Source: Bacteroidota bacterium | GTDB lineage: Bacteria > Bacteroidota > Bacteroidia > JAADEI01 | DNA: 12,017 bases | NCBI GenBank assembly: GCA_024280615.1 | Contig: JAJRPU010000159.1 | Coordinates: 1-12,017 of the forward strand | Direction of reading: 5' to 3' | Shown: piece by piece, positions 6,928 through 12,017 of the stretch | Numbering within the stretch: the first letter of the stretch is position 1 | Layout of the letters: every line of letters starts with the position of its first letter | Notes under the pieces: generated by a model | What the model saw: only the letters and a program-made list of their open reading frames with translations | Told to the model about the DNA's origin: nothing | Databases searched by the model: none | Translations under genes and position numbers: made by a program

Positions 6928-8073
6928 TTATTCGTTTGAATTGTGTGGAGAGGGTTTTTCTGTAGAGGTCTGGTTTATTGGATTAAGGTAGATAACTTGT
7001 GTTGGATAAGCGAATTCAATGCCCTCTTCCCTGAAAACCTTTGTTAATTTAAGATTGAACTGCTGTCGGACATCCATGAGATATTTGTAAGTTGGGTCAT
7101 CAATAGTGATTAGTGCTTCATAGTCAAGACTGAAATCTCCCATGCGTTTAAAATGAATTCTTTCTAACTTAGTTTTAGGAATTTGGTTAACCACTTGTTC
7201 AACCAATTGAGGAATTTTTTCAAGTTTTTCCAGAGCAGTTTCATAAATTACACCAAAGCTCATTACAACACGTCTTTGTTTGACTCTGCCGTAGTTGTGA
7301 ATGAATGAATCAACTATGGTTTTGTTAGGAATGCTAATTTCTTCACCATAAAAGCTTCTGATTCGGGTTGTTTTTATCCCTATGTGCTCCACCGTGCCCA
7401 TCTTTCCGTCTATTTCAATAAAGTCTCCTTCCACAAATGGTTTGTCTATTTGAATGGAAAATGAGGCTATAATGTCCTGTAAGATACTTTGAACAGCAAG
7501 ACCGATAGCCAAACCACCTATTCCCAAACCTGCAATTAGCCCCGTGACATCGAACCCCAGATTATCAAGCACCAGAATCAAAGCCAATGCCCACACGATG
7601 AGTCGAGCTAGTAACGACAAGGTTCTGGCAAGTGCTTGACGAGCCCTCGCCTCCTCATCCTCCCCTTTTATCCAGGTTTTTAATCCTATGTCAATAAAGT
7701 GTCCTGCGAAGCGAGCAGAGTAAAACACAAGAACAATTATGAATATTATTTTAATAGTCTTTTCTACGCCCACTGGCAAATGCAATAAATACATTGTTAT
7801 AAACAGTGCAATAGCCACATAGAAAGGAGTTCCAAGACGGTCATATATAAACTCAAGGAGGAGGTCATCCACTTTAGTTTTTGACATCCGAGCCCAGACC
7901 CTCAGCCTCCTGATAATTATCCTACGAAGGAGGTATGTCAATCCGAGAAAAACGAAGAAAACAAGTATCGCTAAGAACAGCTGAAAAAGAGAAAAATCCT
8001 TATATATCTGAATAAATAACCAATCTGGAAGAGTGCCTTTTAATTCCTGAACCCATTTGTCTAAGACCCTCAT
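6928..8073 (-). CDS. MscS-family mechanosensitive ion channel
   Basis: Inner-membrane channel of the small-conductance mechanosensitive family, which releases solutes on hypo-osmotic shock. The 381-residue protein has about five hydrophobic segments (about 31-50, 84-99, 106-124, 154-171 and 176-195). The last is the pore-lining TM3, with the Gly/Ala-rich packing face AGLGIGGLAIGLAVQSIL followed by QDIIASFSIQIDKPFVEGDFIEI. The cytoplasmic beta domain (GTVEHIGIKTTRIRSFYGEEISIPN) and the alpha/beta vestibule domain follow. It is longer at the N-terminus than E. coli MscS (286 aa) and belongs with the five-TM members. It starts 11 bp after the VIT1-type gene and is 14 bp ahead of ribE. The assignment to the family is firm, but ion selectivity and gating tension cannot be read from the sequence. 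Confidence 0.93.
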   Translation of the reverse strand: MRVLDKWVQELKGTLPDWLFIQIYKDFSLFQLFLAILVFFVFLGLTYLLRRIIIRRLRVWARMSKTKVDDLLLEFIYDRLGTPFYVAIALFITMYLLHLPVGVEKTIKIIFIIVLVFYSARFAGHFIDIGLKTWIKGEDEEARARQALARTLSLLARLIVWALALILVLDNLGFDVTGLIAGLGIGGLAIGLAVQSILQDIIASFSIQIDKPFVEGDFIEIDGKMGTVEHIGIKTTRIRSFYGEEISIPNKTIVDSFIHNYGRVKQRRVVMSFGVIYETALEKLEKIPQLVEQVVNQIPKTKLERIHFKRMGDFSLDYEALITIDDPTYKYLMDVRQQFNLKLTKVFREEGIEFAYPTQVIYLNPINQTSTEKPSPHNSNE

Positions 8074-8084
8074 AACTTATCTTT

Positions 8085-8993
8085 TTAAATATCAATTCCG
8101 AATAGTTGTCTTGCTGCCCATCCCACTAAGCCGGATATTAATGTGACTCCAAACAAGATGAGCGTCATTTCTACGAAGTTCCTCCAGAATGGACGGTTCC
8201 TGATTACCGACACAAAGAAATTGAAGAAAGCAATTATTGCTATAGCAGAGCTGACGGCAATGCCCAGACTGATTAATGTGTTATCAAGTAAGAGGAAAGG
8301 CAATACCAAAATTGCAACAACTAAAATATATGAAATTCCAGTTACTATTGCGGCTTTTAAAGGGCTCTTGGAGCTTACTCCTTCTGTGGCTGCTTCCTCC
8401 CGAGTTGAAAGATATTCTGCTGCTGCCATTGATAGGGAGGCAGCAAAGCCAGTAAGAAAAGCCGCCATTGCTATAACGTTTGAATCCTTTATTGCTTGGC
8501 TCATTCCTGCCAAAGCACCGATCATTTCAACAAGAGCATCATTCATTCCTAAAACCACGGAACTTATATACTTTAATATGTCTTCTTCTATTAGGTCCAG
8601 TAGTTTAGTTTCGTGGTCGTGTTCCTCTTCAATAATATGAGCAGTTTCAGGCAATTTACTTGCTACATAAGCGTATCTTTCCTGGCTTAATTCTTCGCCA
8701 CGTTCCATAAGCTTGAGGACAAAAGACCTTGGGAATATCTTAGCAAGGGATAAATAGAAAATCTTTTTACCTGTTGAGGGCTTGATATCTTTCCCCGTCC
8801 ATTCTTTCCAGTAATTATAGTGCCTTAATTCATCGTTCGCTATCTGTTGAAGCAGTTCTGCTTTTTGGGGGTCCTTTTCTTTTTGGGCAAGGGCGGAATA
8901 AATTTCATACTCTGTTATCTCATCTCTTTGTATGGTTTCAATTAGTTTCCTAAGGTCCATTGGTAATTCCTTGTGAGTTACCTGTCCGCTCAT
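8085..8993 (-). CDS. Ferritin-like domain fused to VIT1/CCC1-type iron/manganese transporter (MbfA-like)
   Basis: A 302-residue fusion. The N-terminal half (about residues 12-130) is a four-helix rubrerythrin/ferritin-like domain with candidate di-iron ligands: glutamates at 25-30 in helix 1, ExxH at Glu55-His58 in helix 2, glutamates near 98-106 in helix 3, and ExxH in IEEEHDHE at about 122-128 in helix 4. The C-terminal half (about 140-302) is a VIT1/CCC1 membrane domain with about five hydrophobic helices and the signatures GMNDALVEMIGALAGM and MAAAEYLSTREE. Characterised proteins of this architecture (MbfA) export ferrous iron and protect against iron and peroxide stress. The same role here is inference. 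ATG 8993 is annotated. ATG 8960 (MDLRKL), preceded by AAGGAAT, is an equally plausible start that loses 11 residues. It is the first gene of the minus-strand run. Confidence 0.9.
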   Translation of the reverse strand: MSGQVTHKELPMDLRKLIETIQRDEITEYEIYSALAQKEKDPQKAELLQQIANDELRHYNYWKEWTGKDIKPSTGKKIFYLSLAKIFPRSFVLKLMERGEELSQERYAYVASKLPETAHIIEEEHDHETKLLDLIEEDILKYISSVVLGMNDALVEMIGALAGMSQAIKDSNVIAMAAFLTGFAASLSMAAAEYLSTREEAATEGVSSKSPLKAAIVTGISYILVVAILVLPFLLLDNTLISLGIAVSSAIAIIAFFNFFVSVIRNRPFWRNFVEMTLILFGVTLISGLVGWAARQLFGIDI

Positions 8994-9018
8994 ATCTCAG
9001 TTCATTATGGAACTAAGA

Positions 9019-9026
9019 CAAAAGTA
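9019..9026 (-). promoter_or_regulatory. Candidate -7 promoter box (TACTTTTG) for the minus-strand operon
   Basis: On the minus strand the bases read TACTTTTG, a full match to the Bacteroidota -7 consensus TAnnTTTG. Transcription would begin about 7 bases downstream, giving a leader of roughly 15-20 bases before the ATG at 8993. I see no TTTG at the expected -33 position, so the promoter is not complete by the textbook pattern. Confidence 0.4.
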
Positions 9027-9029
9027 AAG

Positions 9030-9037
9030 AACATTTG
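9030..9037 (+). promoter_or_regulatory. Weak candidate -7 box (AACATTTG) for the thiamin operon
   Basis: AACATTTG differs at one fixed position from the TAnnTTTG consensus (A for the first T). It would place the transcript start around base 9044, just before the riboswitch P1 helix at 9048. No -33 TTTG is evident. The position is attractive because the aptamer must be inside the transcript, but the sequence match alone is modest. Confidence 0.25.
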
Positions 9038-9047
9038 TAATAAGTGA

Positions 9048-9148
9048 GGGAGGCTCGGGGGGTGCTCCTTCGGACACTGCTCGGAGGGGCTGAGAACATA
9101 CCCTTTGAACCTGATCCGGGTAATGCCGGCGCAGGGAACGGGCTTCCC
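9048..9148 (+). ncRNA. TPP riboswitch (THI-box) aptamer
   Basis: Metabolite-binding leader that senses thiamin pyrophosphate. The conserved core is present: GGGGTGC-type P2 entry, CTGAGA at 9090-9095 with ATACCC, then ACCTGATC, GGGTAATGCCGG and GCAGGGAA. P1 is formed by 9048-9056 with 9140-9148 (9 bp, two of them G-U). P3 is formed by the CCTTCGG and TCGGAGG arms around an ACACTGC loop. P4 and P5 are the CCTG/CAGG and CCGG/CCGG pairs around GTAAT. It lies directly upstream of thiS-thiC-thiE-thiG, the expected targets, on the same strand. Every universally conserved block of the family can be seen, so the call is firm. Confidence 0.96.
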
Positions 9149-9179
9149 GGAACGCACAAGAGTGTGTCAGTACGGGAAG
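9143..9179 (+). promoter_or_regulatory. Possible anti-P1 hairpin of the TPP riboswitch
   Basis: CTTCCCG at 9143-9149 is perfectly complementary to CGGGAAG at 9173-9179. The first six of these bases are also the 3' strand of P1, so the two helices cannot coexist. A second small stem (9152-9157 with 9162-9167, loop AAGA) is nested inside. This would form when P1 is open, in the ligand-free state. It was found by eye and no folding energy was computed. Confidence 0.5.
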
Positions 9180-9190
9180 GGTTCACCCCG

Positions 9191-9214
9191 GGCTCCCATG
9201 CAAAAGTGGGAGCC
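9191..9214 (+). promoter_or_regulatory. Sequestering hairpin immediately before the thiS start codon
   Basis: GGCTCCCA (9191-9198) pairs perfectly with TGGGAGCC (9207-9214) across an 8-base loop, an 8 bp GC-rich stem that ends one base before the ATG at 9216. No T-run follows, so it is not an intrinsic terminator. It is placed to block ribosome loading. The 5' arm and the bases just before it (9186-9197) can instead pair with 9048-9060, the 5' strand of P1 and P2, giving a plausible on/off switch. Confidence 0.6.
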
Positions 9215-9215
9215 A

Positions 9216-9416
9216 ATGAAGGTTGTAGTGAATGGGAAGACGGTTGAACTCAAAGAAAGAAGTTCTGTTCAGGACCTAATCCATTCCCTTTCTCTTTCAA
9301 ATAACCGGGTTGCCGTCGCTGTTAATAACCAAGTAGTTCCCAGAGAAAAATGGGCTTCCACTGTTTTGAAACAAGGTGATAAAGTATTAATCGTTAAACC
9401 AATTCAAGGAGGGTAA
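9216..9416 (+). CDS. thiS: Sulfur carrier protein ThiS
   Basis: Small ubiquitin-fold protein (66 residues, normal length) that carries sulfur as a C-terminal thiocarboxylate for building the thiazole ring of thiamin. It begins MKVVVNGKTVE, the typical first hairpin, continues with the VAVAVNNQVVPREKW segment, and ends in the required diglycine (residues 65-66, IQGG) that is adenylated by ThiF and thiolated. An in-frame upstream ATG (9105) exists but would translate the riboswitch, and ubiquitin-fold alignment places the start at 9216. The hairpin just before this ATG suggests translational control by TPP. It is the first gene of the thiamin operon, 11 bp ahead of thiC. No thiF is in the window. 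Confidence 0.96.
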   Translation: MKVVVNGKTVELKERSSVQDLIHSLSLSNNRVAVAVNNQVVPREKWASTVLKQGDKVLIVKPIQGG

Positions 9417-9427
9417 AAATTAGAACC

Positions 9428-11302
9428 ATGAGGGAAGTTAGAATACCGACGGAGACAATGAGACCAGACCCATATCCAAAGTCAAGAAAAATTTATGTGA
9501 AAGGCAGAATCCACAAGGATATTCGCGTTGCAATGCGAGAAGTGGAGCTTGACGACAGGCATCCTGAGACGGGAGAACCTATCAAAGTGCCTTTATATGA
9601 CACAAGCGGTCCATATACGGACCCAGACGTTGAGATAAATATTCATAAAGGGCTTCCTCGCATTCGTGAAAAGTGGATTTTAGAACGAGGGGATGTGGAA
9701 CAATTGCCTGACTATACCAGTCCTTATGCGAGGGCAAGGGCTCGCGACCCACACACTGCACATATCAGGTTTCCTAATTTGCATAAACCTTATCGTGCTA
9801 AGAAAGGGAAGAGAGTTACTCAGATGCACTATGCCCGCCAGGGAATCATAACGCCAGAAATGGAATATGTCGCTATACGAGAAAATCAGAAACTGCAGGA
9901 ACTGAAGAAGCTGCTTGGTCCCAAATGGACACGTCGTCATCCGGGAGAGCCTTTCGGAGCAGACATTCCAGAGGAGATAACACCGGAGTTTGTTAGACAA
10001 GAAGTTGCTGCCGGAAGGGCTATTATACCATCTAATATCAACCATCCTGAGAGTGAGCCGATGATAATTGGTAGGAACTTTAAAGTCAAGATAAATGCCA
10101 ATCTTGGAACATCCATAGTTACCTCAACTATTGCAGACGAAGTTAAAAAGGCTATTTGGGCTGCCTATTGGGGCGCTGACACTATTATGGACCTCTCAAC
10201 GGGGAAATATCTTTGGGAGACAAGAGAATGGATAATTCGTAACAGTCCTGTTCCTGTCGGCACGGTTCCAATTTATGAAGCGCTGGAGCGAGTGGGTGGT
10301 AAACCAGAAGAACTAACATGGGAGTTGTTCAGAGACGTGCTTATTGAACAGGCAGAGCAAGGAGTGGACTACTTCACTATCCATGCAGGTGTCAGATTGG
10401 CATATATCCCTAAAACCATTGACCGTGTTACGGGCATTGTGTCCCGCGGTGGTTCTATCATAGCCAAGTGGATGCTTGCACATCATAAAGAAAACTTCCT
10501 TTATACACATTTTGAGGAAATATGTGAGATTTTGTCCCAATATGACGTTGCCATTAGCCTTGGTGATGGCTTGAGACCCGGTTCCATCTGGGACGCTAAC
10601 GATGAAGCACAATTCCTTGAATTGAAAACCTTAGGTGAACTAACCAGAATAGCATGGCAATATGACGTTCAAGTGATGATTGAAGGTCCTGGACACATCC
10701 CAATGCAACTGATTAAAGAAAATGTTGACAAAGAAATTCAGGAGTGCTTTACAGCACCGTTTTATACCCTTGGTCCGCTGGTCACAGACATAGCCCCGGG
10801 ATATGACCACATTGCCTCTGCCATAGGAGCCGCTCAAATAGGTTGGTATGGTGCCTCAATGCTTTGCTATGTTACGCCTAAGGAACATCTTGGCTTGCCA
10901 AACTTTGAAGACGTCAGACAGGGAGTCATTGCTTATAAGATTGCTGCCCACGCCGCAGACCTTGCCAAGGGCTATGCCCCCGCACAAATAAGAGATAACC
11001 TGCTTAGTAAGGCAAGGTTTGAGTTCCGTTGGAACGACCAATTTAACCTCTCCTTGGACCCATTCACTGCCCGTGCATATCACGACGAAACCCTTCCATC
11101 TGAAAATGCTAAAGTGGCTCATTTCTGCTCTATGTGTGGACCCAAGTTCTGCTCTATGAAGATAAGCGAAGACATCTTTGAATATGCCAAGGAAATGGGC
11201 TTGACAGAAGAAGACATAGAGCGTGGAATGCAGGAAAAAGCAGAGGAATTCAGGAAAATGGGAGGTGAACTTTACGTCCGGGAAACAGTTAGCAAGCCAT
11301 GA
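9428..11302 (+). CDS. thiC: Phosphomethylpyrimidine synthase ThiC
   Basis: Radical-SAM enzyme that rearranges 5-aminoimidazole ribotide into HMP phosphate, the pyrimidine half of thiamin. The 624 residues include the N-terminal ThiC-associated region (about 1-90), the TIM-barrel catalytic core (with NINHPESEPMIIGRN, IDRVTGIVSRGGS, SLGDGLRPGSIWDANDEAQ, VMIEGPGHIPM and GPLVTDIAPGYDHI), and the C-terminal iron-sulfur motif CSMCGPKFC. In that motif Cys567, Cys570 and Cys575 bind the 4Fe-4S cluster in the ThiC-specific CxxCx4C spacing. All expected landmarks are intact and no frameshift is seen. ATG 9428 is 11 bp after thiS. The GGAGGG upstream is the ThiS diglycine codons rather than a clear ribosome site. 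The stop overlaps the next start as ATGA, giving translational coupling. Confidence 0.98.
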   Translation: MREVRIPTETMRPDPYPKSRKIYVKGRIHKDIRVAMREVELDDRHPETGEPIKVPLYDTSGPYTDPDVEINIHKGLPRIREKWILERGDVEQLPDYTSPYARARARDPHTAHIRFPNLHKPYRAKKGKRVTQMHYARQGIITPEMEYVAIRENQKLQELKKLLGPKWTRRHPGEPFGADIPEEITPEFVRQEVAAGRAIIPSNINHPESEPMIIGRNFKVKINANLGTSIVTSTIADEVKKAIWAAYWGADTIMDLSTGKYLWETREWIIRNSPVPVGTVPIYEALERVGGKPEELTWELFRDVLIEQAEQGVDYFTIHAGVRLAYIPKTIDRVTGIVSRGGSIIAKWMLAHHKENFLYTHFEEICEILSQYDVAISLGDGLRPGSIWDANDEAQFLELKTLGELTRIAWQYDVQVMIEGPGHIPMQLIKENVDKEIQECFTAPFYTLGPLVTDIAPGYDHIASAIGAAQIGWYGASMLCYVTPKEHLGLPNFEDVRQGVIAYKIAAHAADLAKGYAPAQIRDNLLSKARFEFRWNDQFNLSLDPFTARAYHDETLPSENAKVAHFCSMCGPKFCSMKISEDIFEYAKEMGLTEEDIERGMQEKAEEFRKMGGELYVRETVSKP

Positions 11303-11874
11303 TCACTGTTTTATTACTTGATTCGGTTCCTGATATTGCACGGTTTAGAGAATTGATACGCATATTTGACTATGTCCATGTTTTTGATTATGCCATTAAA
11401 AATCAAGATGAACGTGGTATTGTAAAAGAGATAGCAGAAATTTATCCTTATAAGATTTTTATAAGCACTTCAAAGCCAGAATATTACTATGATTTGCCGG
11501 TTGGAATCCATATTATGGGTTATGTCAAAAGTAAAGGAACATTATCATTTGATAATCCCATGTCCTTTTCTGTGCATTCTCTTGCTGAAATTCCTTATGA
11601 GATACCTGTGAATACTGTTAAAACTTTTGTTTCACCTGTTTTTAATCCAATTAGTAAAGGCAAAAAAGCGATAGCCTTGTCTGAACAAATGGAAATTGTC
11701 AATAAGTTGAGGACAAGAGGTGTTAGAAAAATAGTAGCACTTGGGGGAATAACGCCCAATAATGCGAAGGAAGCGATTAAGCGCGGCTTTGACGGCATAG
11801 GATTTTATTCCGCATTCAAAGAGAATCCTAACGCTGTTTTAAGATGGTTAGAAACGGTTAAAGAAACTGTATAA
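11299..11874 (+). CDS. thiE: Divergent ThiE/TenI family protein (thiamin phosphate synthase or thiazole tautomerase)
   Basis: A TIM-barrel protein of the ThiE/TenI family, 191 residues, shorter than the usual 200-220. ThiE joins HMP-PP with thiazole phosphate to make thiamin phosphate, while TenI aromatises the thiazole product of ThiG. Family landmarks seen are SFSVHSL (residues 89-95), SPVFNPISKG (about 112-121) and ALGGI (147-151). Landmarks missing are the QxRxK-type phosphate site, replaced by VHVFDYA near residues 26-32, and the GVHLGQxD loop, replaced by GIHIMGYV at 69-76. The SPVF-x-x-ISK form is what I recall for the Bacteroidota clade. Start and stop overlap neighbours by 4 bp and 1 bp (ATGA with thiC, TAATG with thiG), so it is tightly coupled between them. 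Family membership is confident, but enzymatic role and activity are not. Confidence 0.8.
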   Translation: MITVLLLDSVPDIARFRELIRIFDYVHVFDYAIKNQDERGIVKEIAEIYPYKIFISTSKPEYYYDLPVGIHIMGYVKSKGTLSFDNPMSFSVHSLAEIPYEIPVNTVKTFVSPVFNPISKGKKAIALSEQMEIVNKLRTRGVRKIVALGGITPNNAKEAIKRGFDGIGFYSAFKENPNAVLRWLETVKETV

Positions 11875-12017
11875 TGAAAGGAGATTTGGTAATTGCAGGA
11901 CGGAGATTTTCTTCCCGCTTGTTTGTGGGAACAGGAAAGTTCGGCAACCACGATATTATGGTTGAAGCCATTAAGGCATCCGGAACCGAGCTGGTTACTG
12001 TCGCATTGCGGAGGATG
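11874..12017 (+). CDS. thiG: Thiazole synthase ThiG (3' end outside the window)
   Basis: The first 48 codons of thiG. The encoded start reads MKGDLVIAGRRFSSRLFVG, then TGKFGNHDIMVEAIKASG, then TELVTVALRRM. This matches the family's N-terminal 'IAGREFxSRLFLGTGKF' and 'AIEASGxEMVTVALRR' segments. ThiG is a TIM-barrel enzyme that condenses 1-deoxyxylulose-5-phosphate, dehydroglycine and ThiS-thiocarboxylate sulfur into thiazole phosphate, and a catalytic lysine lies beyond the window. The ATG overlaps the preceding stop by one base (TAATG). The AAAGGAG after the ATG is coding and does not favour a later start. Cotranscription with thiS-thiC-thiE under the TPP riboswitch is expected, and thiH or thiF may follow. 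Confidence 0.96.
   Translation, partial: MKGDLVIAGRRFSSRLFVGTGKFGNHDIMVEAIKASGTELVTVALRRM

Noticed and set aside
8143..8640. A 165-codon plus-strand open frame antisense to the VIT1-type gene
   Set aside because: The minus-strand frame encodes a complete recognisable ferritin-like/VIT1 protein. The antisense frame has no domain and the composition expected of a shadow frame.
9191..9214. The hairpin before thiS as an intrinsic transcription terminator
   Set aside because: No T-run follows the stem, and the next bases are the thiS start codon. Control of translation start fits better.
9105..9215. An N-terminal extension of ThiS from the in-frame ATG at 9105
   Set aside because: It would translate the TPP aptamer and adds residues with no counterpart in the ubiquitin-fold family. 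The ATG at 9216 gives the normal 66-residue protein.
9406..9413. AAGGAGGG as a Shine-Dalgarno for thiC
   Set aside because: It is the Gly-Gly coding end of thiS, required for ThiS function, and lies 14 bases before the thiC ATG, further than usual. It may help by chance but cannot be taken as a selected ribosome site.

Overview
The window looks like a chromosomal segment from a member of the Bacteroidota or a close relative. I infer this from the DUF2520 protein coupled to a KdsC-type HAD phosphatase, the single-copy MCE/MlaD gene style, the 'VSHDG'-type riboflavin synthase, the general lack of Shine-Dalgarno sequences before genes, and one good match to the TAnnTTTG -7 promoter box. The DNA is moderately AT-rich. 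No mobile element, CRISPR array, tRNA or rRNA is visible. I cannot name the genus.

Layout. (1) Bases 1-2834, plus strand: the 3' part of the replicative helicase gene dnaB (its start lies before the window), a DUF2520 Rossmann-fold protein, and a KdsC-like HAD phosphatase. They are packed with 8 bp between the first two and a 23 bp overlap between the last two. (2) Bases 8993-2821, minus strand: seven tightly packed genes that read like one operon. In transcription order they are a ferritin-like/VIT1 fusion transporter, an MscS-type channel, riboflavin synthase, an MlaD/MCE lipid-transport protein, an outer-membrane beta-barrel, a zinc-ribbon SAM methyltransferase, and a small signal-peptide/TM-anchored protein that may be TPM-like. 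The last gene converges on kdsC, and their 3' ends overlap by 14 bp. (3) Bases 9030-12017, plus strand: a TPP riboswitch followed by thiS, thiC, a divergent thiE/tenI and the start of thiG (cut by the window end). This operon is divergent from the minus-strand operon across a 54 bp gap before the aptamer.

How the genes work together. The right-hand block is thiamin biosynthesis. ThiC makes the pyrimidine, ThiS and ThiG make the thiazole, and ThiE would join them, with the end product TPP feeding back through the leader RNA. The middle block is mostly envelope and membrane proteins plus one flavin enzyme. Its parts do not form one recognised pathway.

The points most worth a second look are: the DnaB C-terminus, which ends in the SSB-type peptide DDDIPF on a disordered acidic tail; a two-state expression platform in the TPP riboswitch, where a near-copy of the P1 3' strand is built into a hairpin one base before the thiS start codon; a ThiE/TenI homologue that lacks the usual phosphate-binding residues; and an unassigned anchored periplasmic protein. 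I found no clearly new multi-gene system such as a defence island.
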